The position numbers and the translations under genes are program-made. From JASBTN01 sp965228805 (GTDB lineage: Bacteria > Pseudomonadota > Alphaproteobacteria > Rhodobacterales > Rhodobacteraceae), in contig NZ_CBDDIE010000003.1 in the NCBI RefSeq assembly GCF_965228805.1, forward strand, positions 2,666,001 to 2,730,000: a DNA stretch of 64,000 nucleotides, written 5' to 3'. The notes beneath the pieces are model-generated. The model ran no database searches and was not told the DNA's origin. It worked only from the letters and a program-made list of their open reading frames with translations. Below, one piece after another: positions 56,954 to 64,000 of this stretch (within the stretch, counting starts at the first letter, position 1; every line of letters begins with the position of its first letter).

Positions 56954-58651
56954 ATGATCTCTCGTCGCGATTTCCTGCAGGTGGGCATGGCCGCCTCGGC
57001 CATGGTCGGCGCCTCGGGCTTCGGCAACTGGGCGCGCCTGGCCGCGCAGCAGAGCCTGACCCAGGACCAGCTGCTGGGCTTTGACACCTTTGGCAATGTC
57101 AGCCTGATCCACGTGACCGACATCCACGCCCAGCTGATGCCGATCTATTTCCGCGAGCCCGAGATCAACCTGGGCGTCGGTGACGCGCGGGGCCAGATGC
57201 CCCATGTGACCGGGGCCGACTTCCGCCGCGCCTATGGGATCGAGGATGGCTCCCCCTCGGCTTATGCGCTGACCTACAACGATTTTTCCGCGCTGGCCAA
57301 GGGCTACGGCAAGCTCGGCGGGCTGGACCGCGTGTCGACCGTGATCAATGCGATCCGCGCCGACCGGCCTGATGCGCTGCTGCTGGATGGCGGCGACACC
57401 TGGCACGGCTCCTACACCTGCTTCCAGACGGAAGGGCAGGACATGGTCAACGTGATGAACGCGCTGAAACCCGACGCGATGACCTTCCACTGGGAGTTCA
57501 CCCTGGGCTCCGACCGTGTGAACGAGCTGGTCGAAAGCCTGCCTTATGCAGCACTTGGCCAGAACATCTTTGACGCTGAATGGGACGAGCCGGCTGAGCT
57601 GTTCAAACCCTACAAGTTCTTTGAACGCGGTGGGGTCAAGGTTGCCGTGATTGGCCAGGCCTTCCCCTACATGCCCATCGCCAACCCGCGCTGGATGTTC
57701 CCGGAATACAGCTTTGGCATTCGTGATGAGAACATGCAGGCCATGGTGGATGAGGTCCGCTCCATGGGGGCCGAATGCGTCGTGGTCCTGTCCCACAACG
57801 GTTTCGACGTCGACAAGAAGATGGCGGGCCGTGTGAAAGGCATTGACGTGATCCTGTCGGGCCACACCCATGACGCGCTGCCCGAACCGGTGCAGGTCGA
57901 GCAGACCTTCATCATCGCCTCGGGTTCGAACGGCAAGTTCGTATCTCGCGTTGATCTGGACATTCGCGACGGCAAGATGATGGGGATCAAGCACAAGCTC
58001 ATTCCGATCTTCTCGGACGTGATTGCGCCGGACCCGGTGATCACCAAGGTGATCGAGGAACAACGCACGCCCTACGCGGATCAGCTGTCCGAGGTGATCG
58101 GCCGCACCGATACGCTGCTCTACCGCCGTGGCAACTTCAACGGGTCGTGGGACGACCTGATCTGCGACGCACTGATTTCCGAACGCGAGGCCGATATCGC
58201 CATGTCGCCTGGCGTGCGCTGGGGGCCGTCGATCCTGCCCGGTCAGGAGATCACCCGCGAGGACATCTGGAACGTGACCTCCATGTCCTATGGTGAGGCG
58301 TACCGGACTGAAATGACTGGGGAATTCATCCATACCATCCTGGAGGACGTGGGCGACAACCTGTTCAACGAAGATCCCTATTACCAGCAGGGCGGCGACA
58401 TGGTGCGTATTGGTGGCATGGGCTACCGCATCGACATCACCAAGCCGCAGGGCGAACGCATCAGCGACATGACCCTTCTGAAGACCGGTGAAAAGATCGA
58501 CCCGTCCAAGACCTATGTGGTCGCCGGCTGGGCCTCGGTCAACGAGGGCACCGAAGGGCCGCAGATCTGGGACGTGGTGGAAAATCACATTCGCAAACAG
58601 GGCACCATCCAACTGGATCCGAACAACTCGGTCCAGGTGGTCGGCGCCTGA
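56954..58651 (+). CDS. soxB: Sulfate thiol esterase SoxB
   Basis: A 565-residue dinuclear manganese hydrolase of the 5'-nucleotidase fold. A twin-arginine signal (MISRRDFLQVGMAASAMVGASGFG) is followed by the metal sites LIHVTDIHAQLMP, DGGDTWHGSYT, FHWEFTLGSDRV, VLSHNGFDVD and SGHTHDALPEP. It releases sulfate from SoxY-bound S-sulfonate. The start at 56954 is the one giving a proper Tat peptide. Confidence 0.95.
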   Translation: MISRRDFLQVGMAASAMVGASGFGNWARLAAQQSLTQDQLLGFDTFGNVSLIHVTDIHAQLMPIYFREPEINLGVGDARGQMPHVTGADFRRAYGIEDGSPSAYALTYNDFSALAKGYGKLGGLDRVSTVINAIRADRPDALLLDGGDTWHGSYTCFQTEGQDMVNVMNALKPDAMTFHWEFTLGSDRVNELVESLPYAALGQNIFDAEWDEPAELFKPYKFFERGGVKVAVIGQAFPYMPIANPRWMFPEYSFGIRDENMQAMVDEVRSMGAECVVVLSHNGFDVDKKMAGRVKGIDVILSGHTHDALPEPVQVEQTFIIASGSNGKFVSRVDLDIRDGKMMGIKHKLIPIFSDVIAPDPVITKVIEEQRTPYADQLSEVIGRTDTLLYRRGNFNGSWDDLICDALISEREADIAMSPGVRWGPSILPGQEITREDIWNVTSMSYGEAYRTEMTGEFIHTILEDVGDNLFNEDPYYQQGGDMVRIGGMGYRIDITKPQGERISDMTLLKTGEKIDPSKTYVVAGWASVNEGTEGPQIWDVVENHIRKQGTIQLDPNNSVQVVGA

Positions 58652-58680
58652 CCGAACGACGCATTGAGGAGATTTGACTG

Positions 58681-59961
58681 ATGTCAGATGATTTCGAAGG
58701 GGCGAAGACCTCGCGCCGCAATTTCCTGACCGGCGCCGCAGCGGCAGGTGCCGCGATGGGTGCCGCCGGGGCCGCGCAGGCCGCAGGCGACCCGCTGATT
58801 ACCGAAGTACAGGACTGGGCCGCCGGTCTGGGCGACGGTGTGGATGCCAGCCCCTACGGCCTGCCGATCGAATATGAAAGCGACGTGGTGCGCCGCAATG
58901 TGGAATGGCTGACCGCCGACACAATTTCCTCGATCAACTTCACCCCGATCCACGCGCTGGACGGGACCATTACCCCGCAGGGCTGTGCGTTTGAACGTCA
59001 CCATTCGGGTGCGATCGAGCTGCGCAAGGAAGATTATCGTTTGATGATCAACGGCTTGGTCGACACGCCGCTGGTCTTTACCTACGAAGACCTGGAGCGT
59101 TTCCCGCGTGAACAGAAGACCTTCTTCCTGGAGTGTGCGGCCAACACCGGCATGGAATGGGCGGGCTCGCAGCTCAACGGCGCGCAGTACACCCACGGCA
59201 TGATCCACAATATGGAATACATCGGTGTCTCCCTGCGCACCCTGCTGGAAGAGGCAGGCCTGAATGCGGCCGGTGATTTCGCCGACAAATGGGTCTATGT
59301 CGAAGGGGCTGATGCCTCGTCGAATGGCCGGTCGATCCCGCTGGAAAAGGCGCTGGACGACTGCATGATCGCCTTCAAGGCCAATGGTGAGGCCCTGCGC
59401 AAGGAACACGGTTATCCGGTGCGCCTGGTGGTGCCCGGCTGGGAAGGCAACATGTGGGTCAAATGGCTGCGCCGGATCGAGGTCATGGACGCCCCGGTGG
59501 AGAGCCGCGAAGAGACCTCGAAATACACCGACACGCTGGAAGACGGCACCTCGCGCAAATGGACCTGGGTGATGGATGCGAAATCCATCGTGACCTCGCC
59601 CAGCCCGCAGAAGCCGATCGCCCATGGCAAGGGCCCGCTGGTCATCACCGGCCTGGCGTGGTCGGGCCGCGGCGCGATCACCGCCGTTGACGTCTCGCTG
59701 GATGGCGGCGTCACCTGGCAGGAGGCCCGCCTGGCCGAGCCCGGCAAGCCGATGGCGCTGAGCCGTTTCTACCTGGATATCGACTGGCAGGGTGAAGAGA
59801 TGTTCATCCAGTCCCGCGCCATGGACGAGACCGGCTATGTCCAGCCCACCAAGGCGCAGCTGCGCGAGGTGCGCGGGCTGAACTCGATCTACCACAACAA
59901 CTGCATTCAGACCTGGCATGTGAACGCCAAAGGGGAGGCCAACAATGTCGAAGTTTCCTAA
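58681..59961 (+). CDS. soxC: Molybdenum subunit of sulfane dehydrogenase, SoxC
   Basis: A 426-residue sulfite-oxidase-family protein. The Tat signal SRRNFLTGAAAAGAAMGAAGAAQA is at 11-35. The molybdopterin-binding part contains KTFFLECAANTGMEWAGSQ, whose cysteine (about 151) should bind Mo, and GYPVRLVVPGWEGNMWVKWLRRIEVMD. The C-terminal Mo-co dimerisation domain follows (ITAVDVSLDGGVTWQEARL). With SoxD it oxidises the sulfane sulfur on SoxY, giving six more electrons. Confidence 0.94.
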   Translation: MSDDFEGAKTSRRNFLTGAAAAGAAMGAAGAAQAAGDPLITEVQDWAAGLGDGVDASPYGLPIEYESDVVRRNVEWLTADTISSINFTPIHALDGTITPQGCAFERHHSGAIELRKEDYRLMINGLVDTPLVFTYEDLERFPREQKTFFLECAANTGMEWAGSQLNGAQYTHGMIHNMEYIGVSLRTLLEEAGLNAAGDFADKWVYVEGADASSNGRSIPLEKALDDCMIAFKANGEALRKEHGYPVRLVVPGWEGNMWVKWLRRIEVMDAPVESREETSKYTDTLEDGTSRKWTWVMDAKSIVTSPSPQKPIAHGKGPLVITGLAWSGRGAITAVDVSLDGGVTWQEARLAEPGKPMALSRFYLDIDWQGEEMFIQSRAMDETGYVQPTKAQLREVRGLNSIYHNNCIQTWHVNAKGEANNVEVS

Positions 59962-61039
59962 ACTCGCGCTCGCAGCCGCCCTGGCCCTGACCGCCAGCCC
60001 CGTCTGGGCAGAAAAGCTGGGTCTGGGCCGTCCCGCCACGCCCGATGAAATCGCGGCCTGGGATCTGGACATTCTGCCCGATGGCACCGGCCTGCCGGAT
60101 GGGCAGGGCGATGTCTGGACCGGGGAAGAGGTCTTTGCCGAACATTGCGCCGCCTGCCACGGCGACTTTGCCGAGGGCGTGGACAACTGGCCGAAACTCG
60201 CAGGCGGCGCCGACACGCTGGACCACGAGGACCCGCTGAAGACCGTGGGCAGCTACTGGCCGTATCTCTCGACCACCTTCGACTACGTACGCCGGTCGAT
60301 GCCCTTCGGCAATGCGCAGTCCATGTCGAATGACGATACCTATGCGATCGTGGCCTATATCCTTTATTCGAACGATCTGGTTGACGATGATTTCGTCCTG
60401 TCGAAAGAGACGTTCCTGGATGTGGACATGCCCAATGCGGCGGGGTTCATCGTTGATGACCGTGATGCGACCGAACTGGGGTCCTTCAACACCCGATGCA
60501 TGGCCGACTGCAAACCGGGCGCGGTTGAGGTCGTGACGACCGTGGTCTTCCCGGGCGACCCGAACTCGGGCACCGATGCGACCCCGATCAGCCAGGCGGT
60601 GATGGGCACCGCGGGCGGTGCGGCGATGGAAGAGGACGCCGAGCCGGTGACCGAAGCGGCTGCAGAGGCGCCCGTCGAAACGCCCGCTGAACCGGTGGCC
60701 GAGGCGATGGTGCTGGACGCCGCTCTGGTCGAGAAGGGCGCGAAGGTCTTCAAGAAATGCAAGGCCTGCCACAAGGTCGGTGACGGGGCCAAGAACGGCA
60801 CCGGTCCGGTCTTGAACGGGATCTGGGGCCGCACCGCGGGCACGGTCGAAGGGTTCAAGTATTCGAACGTCATGATCGGGGCCGGGGCCGAAGGTCTGGT
60901 CTGGAACGAAGAGACCTTGGCCGGATACCTAGAAAATCCGCGCAAGTATCTGAAGGGCAACAAGATGTCCTTCGCGGGGCTTCGCAAGGAAGCGGATATC
61001 GCGGCGATCCTCGAATACCTGAAATCGGTATCGCAGTAA
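59945..61039 (+). CDS. soxD: Cytochrome c subunit of sulfane dehydrogenase, SoxD
   Basis: A 364-residue periplasmic diheme protein. The signal peptide is MSKFPKLALAAALALTASPVWAEK. Heme motifs are CAACH at 68-72 and CKACH at about 272-276. An Ala/Glu/Pro-rich linker (EDAEPVTEAAAEAPVETPAEPVAEA) separates the two cytochrome domains. The start overlaps the soxC end by 17 bases, so the two are translationally coupled. It passes electrons from SoxC to the respiratory chain. Confidence 0.94.
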   Translation: MSKFPKLALAAALALTASPVWAEKLGLGRPATPDEIAAWDLDILPDGTGLPDGQGDVWTGEEVFAEHCAACHGDFAEGVDNWPKLAGGADTLDHEDPLKTVGSYWPYLSTTFDYVRRSMPFGNAQSMSNDDTYAIVAYILYSNDLVDDDFVLSKETFLDVDMPNAAGFIVDDRDATELGSFNTRCMADCKPGAVEVVTTVVFPGDPNSGTDATPISQAVMGTAGGAAMEEDAEPVTEAAAEAPVETPAEPVAEAMVLDAALVEKGAKVFKKCKACHKVGDGAKNGTGPVLNGIWGRTAGTVEGFKYSNVMIGAGAEGLVWNEETLAGYLENPRKYLKGNKMSFAGLRKEADIAAILEYLKSVSQ

Positions 61040-61043
61040 CACC

Positions 61044-61077
61044 AAGGCCGGGTGGGGGAGACCCCTCCCGGCCTTTT
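61044..61077 (+). terminator. Intrinsic terminator after soxD
   Basis: AAGGCCGGG-T-GGGG and CCCC-T-CCCGGCC form a long GC stem around GAGA, followed by TTTT (61074-61077). It lies five bases past the soxD stop and should end most of the soxX-D transcript. Confidence 0.85.
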
Positions 61078-61181
61078 CATCTCTGCCGCGCCCAGCGGCC
61101 CCGCAAGAAAATTGCGTCGAATGCACGGATCGAGATATGAATATTATTGCGGATAAAATGTCGCACCCCTACACTTTCCCC

Positions 61182-61889
61182 ATGGGAAAGATTCGCGCGA
61201 CAGTTGCGGTGGTTCTGATGGGAACCGCCATGTGTACCTCGGCCAGTGCAAATGAATTCGGCGACCCCGAACGGGGTCAAAAGGCGTTCGACGACTGCAA
61301 GTCCTGCCACTCGGTGGGCGAGGGGGCCAAGCATCGTGTCGGCCCGCATCTGAACGGCGTTTTCGGCCGTCGTGCGGGGGCCGAGGAGGATTTCAAATAC
61401 TCCAACGGTCTGGCCCGCATGGGGCGCAAGGGGTTGGTCTGGGATTTCGACCTGCTGGACCGCTATATCGAGAACCCCAAGGCCTTCGCCTCGGACACGC
61501 GCATGGCCTATCGCGGCATGAAGGACGAACAGGAACGCGCCGACCTTCTGGCCTTCCTGCGCCAATACTCGGACAACCCGGGCGACATCCCCGAGGCGCC
61601 GCCCACCATTACCGGCACCGACCATTCCGTCGCGCCGGAGATCCTGGCGATCCAGGGCGACCCGGAATATGGCGAATACCTGAGCTCGGAATGCACCAGC
61701 TGCCACCAGATCAGCGGCGACAATGACGGCATCCCCGGCATTATTGGCTGGCCCGCCGAGGATTTCGTCATCGCCATGCATGCCTACAAGGATAAATTCC
61801 GCCCGCATCCCGTCATGCAGATGATGGCCGGGCGTCTTTCAAACGAAGAGATCGCGGCCCTGGCCGCTTATTTCGAGGCCGTGGAATAA
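61182..61889 (+). CDS. soxE: Diheme cytochrome c, SoxE
   Basis: A 235-residue periplasmic cytochrome with heme motifs CKSCH (39-43) and CTSCH (171-175). MGKIRATVAVVLMGTAMCTSASA is a normal signal peptide from the ATG at 61182; in-frame ATGs at 61137 and 61158 would lengthen the N-region, and none has a strong ribosome-binding site. The first domain resembles class I cytochrome c (GPHLNGVFGRRAGAEEDFKYSNGLARMG). It follows the terminator at 61044, so it probably has its own promoter. It likely carries electrons with SoxF. Confidence 0.87.
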   Translation: MGKIRATVAVVLMGTAMCTSASANEFGDPERGQKAFDDCKSCHSVGEGAKHRVGPHLNGVFGRRAGAEEDFKYSNGLARMGRKGLVWDFDLLDRYIENPKAFASDTRMAYRGMKDEQERADLLAFLRQYSDNPGDIPEAPPTITGTDHSVAPEILAIQGDPEYGEYLSSECTSCHQISGDNDGIPGIIGWPAEDFVIAMHAYKDKFRPHPVMQMMAGRLSNEEIAALAAYFEAVE

Positions 61890-61935
61890 CCAAGCGTAAC
61901 ACGGCCCGCAGGCCCAACACGGGAGGATTTGGGAC

Positions 61936-63210
61936 ATGAAACTGAACAGACGCGGATTTCTGGGCGCCACGGCGGGCGCGGCAGCAGCAGCCAGCCTGTC
62001 GGCGCCGATGGCACAGGCCTCGGGCATGGGCAAACCCCGTGTGGTGGTGATCGGCGGTGGGGCAGGCGGGGCGACCTGCGCGCGCTATATCGCCAAGGAT
62101 TCGAAGGGCGAGATCGACGTCACCCTGATCGAGCCCACCCGCACCTATTACACCTGTTTCTTCTCTAACCTCTACATGGCGGGCTTCCGCGAGCTGGGGT
62201 CGATCGCGCATAGCTACGGCAAGCTTGCATCCGAGTACGGCATCAACGTGGTGCATGACTGGGCGGTGAACATCGACCGCGAGGCGAAGACCGTGAGCCT
62301 CGCCGGTGGCGCGACGCTGAACTACGACCGCCTGGTCCTGTCGCCCGGCATCGACTTCGTCGACGGCGCCGTGCCCGGCTGGGACGTGACCAAGCAGAAC
62401 ATGATGCCGCATGCCTACAAGGCGGGTTCGCAATCGGAGCTGCTGAAAGCCCAGGTCGAAGCCATGCCCGAAGGTGGCACCTTCGCCATGGTCGCGCCGC
62501 CGAACCCGTTTCGCTGTCCGCCGGGGCCGTACGAACGTATCTCGATGATCGCGCATATCCTGAAGAACAAGAACCCGACCGCGAAGATCCTGATCGCGGA
62601 TCCGAAGCCGAAGTTCTCGAAACAGGCGCTGTTCCAGGACGGCTGGAGCCGCCATTACGACGGCATGATCGAATGGGTCGGCCCGGATTTCGGCGGAAAC
62701 AATGTCGAGGTGAACGCCGATGAAATGACCGTGTCGATCGACGGCGAGGTGACCAAGGTCGACGCCTGCAACGTGATCCCGGCGATGAAGGCGGGCCGCA
62801 TCTGCGACATGGCGGGCATTACCGAAGGCAACTGGGCCCCGGTCATCCCCCACACGATGCAGTCCCGCGTGGACGAGAACATCCACGTGCTGGGCGACGC
62901 TGCCAACCAGGGCGACATGCCGAAATCGGGCTTTGCGGCCAACAGCCAGGCCAAGGTCGCGGCGATGGCCGTGCGCTCGGCCCTGACCGGGTCCAAACTG
63001 TTCCCGGCCAAGTTCACCAACACCTGCTGGTCGCTGATTGACGAGGGTGACGGGGTCAAGGTCGGCGCCTCCTACGAGGCCACGGACGAGAAGATCGCCA
63101 AGGTTGACGGCTTCATCAGCCAGGTCGGCGAGGATGCGGAGCTGCGCCAGGCCACGTTCGAGGAGAGCGTTGGCTGGTACCAGGGCATCACCTCGGACAT
63201 GTTCGGCTGA
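61936..63210 (+). CDS. soxF: Flavocytochrome c sulfide dehydrogenase flavoprotein-like SoxF
   Basis: A 424-residue FAD protein. The Tat signal NRRGFLGATAGAAAAASLSAPMAQA is followed by VVVIGGGAGGATCARYIA (FAD-binding). TYYTCFFSNLYMAG and FRCPPGPYERISM contain conserved cysteines of the FCSD redox-active pair region. A second nucleotide-type strand occurs near HVLGDAANQGDMPKSGFAANSQAKVAA. SoxF oxidises sulfide in Paracoccus; with SoxE as acceptor it may do so here. Confidence 0.92.
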   Translation: MKLNRRGFLGATAGAAAAASLSAPMAQASGMGKPRVVVIGGGAGGATCARYIAKDSKGEIDVTLIEPTRTYYTCFFSNLYMAGFRELGSIAHSYGKLASEYGINVVHDWAVNIDREAKTVSLAGGATLNYDRLVLSPGIDFVDGAVPGWDVTKQNMMPHAYKAGSQSELLKAQVEAMPEGGTFAMVAPPNPFRCPPGPYERISMIAHILKNKNPTAKILIADPKPKFSKQALFQDGWSRHYDGMIEWVGPDFGGNNVEVNADEMTVSIDGEVTKVDACNVIPAMKAGRICDMAGITEGNWAPVIPHTMQSRVDENIHVLGDAANQGDMPKSGFAANSQAKVAAMAVRSALTGSKLFPAKFTNTCWSLIDEGDGVKVGASYEATDEKIAKVDGFISQVGEDAELRQATFEESVGWYQGITSDMFG

Positions 63211-63268
63211 ACCCGCAAATCGGCGGGGCCATGCAGGCCCCGTTACTCACATACAAGGATCTGAAAAG

Positions 63269-63715
63269 ATGCGTAAATTCCTGATGGCCGCTGCGGCTGC
63301 TGCCCTGACCACCCCGGCCTTCGCTGATGGCCACGGCGCGGGTCTGGCCACCACCTATGACTTCGACGGCAGCTTCGAGGACGCCACATTCGCCGTGGAA
63401 AGCGCCATCGTCGGCGCCGGTTTGGTGATCGACTATGTCAGCCACACCGGCGAGATGCTGAACCGCACTGGCGCGGATGTCGGCTCGGACGTGAAGATCT
63501 TCGAGGCCGCCGACATCTTCCTGTTCTGCTCGGCCGTGTTGAGCCGCAAGGTGATGGAAGCCAACCCGATGAACCTGGCCCATTGCCCCTATGGCATCTT
63601 CGTCGCCGAGCGCGAGGGCAAGGTGATGATCGGCTACCGCAACTACCCCGAGGGCGAGATGCAGGAGGTCCAGGCGCTGCTGGATCAACTGGCCCGCGAA
63701 GCTTCCGACAATTGA
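63269..63715 (+). CDS. Exported DUF302-domain protein of the sox cluster
   Basis: A 148-residue protein with a signal peptide (MRKFLMAAAAAALTTPAFA). The mature part (GLATTYDFDGSFEDATFAVESAIVGAGLVIDYVSHTGEMLNRTGADVG...IFLFCSAVLSRKVMEANPMNLAHCPYGIFVAEREGKVMIGYRNYPEG) matches the DUF302 pattern. Two cysteines (IFLFCSAV and LAHCPYG) may face each other or bind sulfur or metal. It is the last gene before a terminator and probably belongs to the soxEF unit. The role is unknown. The reading frame upstream of 63269 overlaps soxF and is not coding. Confidence 0.8.
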   Translation: MRKFLMAAAAAALTTPAFADGHGAGLATTYDFDGSFEDATFAVESAIVGAGLVIDYVSHTGEMLNRTGADVGSDVKIFEAADIFLFCSAVLSRKVMEANPMNLAHCPYGIFVAEREGKVMIGYRNYPEGEMQEVQALLDQLAREASDN

Positions 63716-63739
63716 TCAGACAACTGAGCTCTTCCGAGC

Positions 63740-63802
63740 GAAAACCCTGATGGTTTTCATTCCCTGACTGACCCGCGCGACTGGCTCGCGCGGGTTTTTT
63801 TT
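63740..63802 (+). terminator. Tandem hairpins, the second a strong terminator
   Basis: GAAAACC/GGTTTTC (63740-63758), then CCCGCGCGA/TCGCGCGGG (63772-63794) followed by eight T (63795-63802). This closes the soxE-soxF-DUF302 transcript. Confidence 0.9.
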
Positions 63803-63950
63803 ACTGTGGTACGGCGGGTAGCTGCGGGGCGGCGCCACGCTAGAAGTCGATCATCACGACTTCCAAATATTCGCCTTGGCCCATCCCACCCGGACTGGTA
63901 GACTGTTTGCGCGAACAGGCGGGGCGCTTCCAGCCCCGGAAAGGAGAGCG

Positions 63951-64000
63951 ATGGAAACCGAATTTACACCCTATGCATCCCTGATCGGCGGCCTTCTGAT
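63951..64000 (+). CDS. Start of a YeeE/YedE-like membrane protein (cut by window edge)
   Basis: AAGGAGAGCG precedes an ATG giving METEFTPYASLIGGLL, then the window ends. The short N-terminus with a hydrophobic G-G-L-L segment resembles YeeE/YedE transporters often found after soxF in rhodobacteral sox regions. Only 16 residues are visible, so this is a tentative call. Confidence 0.5.
   Translation, partial: METEFTPYASLIGGLL

Noticed and set aside
56918..58612. 564-residue leftward open frame over soxB
   Set aside because: Shadow of soxB; His/Asp/Val-rich antisense composition.
58684..60216. 510-residue leftward open frame over soxC/soxD
   Set aside because: Shadow of soxC and soxD with no recognisable domain.
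1..64000. CRISPR arrays, insertion sequences, prophage or integrated elements
   Set aside because: No direct-repeat array with spacers, transposase, integrase, phage gene or tRNA-end duplication was seen; composition appears even along the window.

Overview
The window is GC-rich, densely coded chromosomal DNA. Gene content points to an alphaproteobacterium of the Rhodobacterales (Roseobacter/Paracoccus-like): a complete sox cluster in the alphaproteobacterial order, CarD, a SUV3-like helicase followed by an S4 protein and a 7Fe ferredoxin, cobS/cobT divergent, and a TadE/TadG trio. I see no tRNA, rRNA, CRISPR array, insertion sequence, integrase or prophage gene. The organism call is inference from gene families, not from a marker gene.

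Layout. 1-3591 (minus): start of dnaB (cut by the window edge), then pyrC, an FkbM-type methyltransferase gene and pyrE, tightly coupled by start/stop overlaps. 3.7-5.4 kb: three small or unassigned rhodobacteral-type genes. 5.5-11.5 kb (minus): a compact five-gene surface-glycan cassette with three glycosyltransferases of one family (one fused to a decayed sulfotransferase-like domain), an FkbM methyltransferase and a P-loop sulfotransferase. 11.6-19 kb: LysE and AbrB membrane proteins, a MoxR/VWA pair, an alcohol-dehydrogenase-family enzyme and glutamate dehydrogenase. 19.2-22.1 kb: a three-gene Tad-type pseudopilin operon. 22.1-31.6 kb: a 2OG-Fe(II) oxygenase paired with a hydroxyisobutyrate-dehydrogenase-family enzyme, pirin, an alpha/beta hydrolase with an SCP2 protein, TPR, helicase, S4 and ferredoxin genes. 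31.6-51 kb: CarD, cobS/cobT, a CPA2 antiporter, a PAS protein, an Lrp regulator divergent from hppD, a glycosyltransferase-like gene, a BLUF photosensor, metY, a SIMPL protein, a 1159-residue membrane protein with secretion/pilus-platform-like ends, a flavin reductase and a dimethylglycine-dehydrogenase-like enzyme.

51.1-64 kb is the sulfur-oxidation region. soxS, soxR and soxT run leftward; soxV, W, X, Y, Z, A, B, C, D, E, F, a DUF302 gene and the start of another YeeE/YedE transporter run rightward. Together these encode thiosulfate/sulfur import (SoxT and probably the second transporter), periplasmic thiol/disulfide delivery (SoxV, SoxS, SoxW), the SoxYZ carrier, the SoxXA conjugating cytochrome, the SoxB hydrolase, the SoxCD sulfane dehydrogenase, and accessory SoxE and SoxF. 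SoxR carries the two cysteines expected of a persulfide sensor, and two overlapping ATTC-N8-GAAT sites lie just upstream of soxX. Hairpins between soxY/soxZ, soxA/soxB and soxD/soxE suggest that expression is graded along the cluster.

Intergenic regions hold several families of short, nearly perfect palindromes, many AT-rich against the GC-rich background, at the ends of transcription units. The least familiar items are the glycan cassette with its fused inactive-looking sulfotransferase domain, the secretion-platform-like fusion protein at 44.4-47.8 kb, and a candidate small RNA at about 16.96-17.16 kb.
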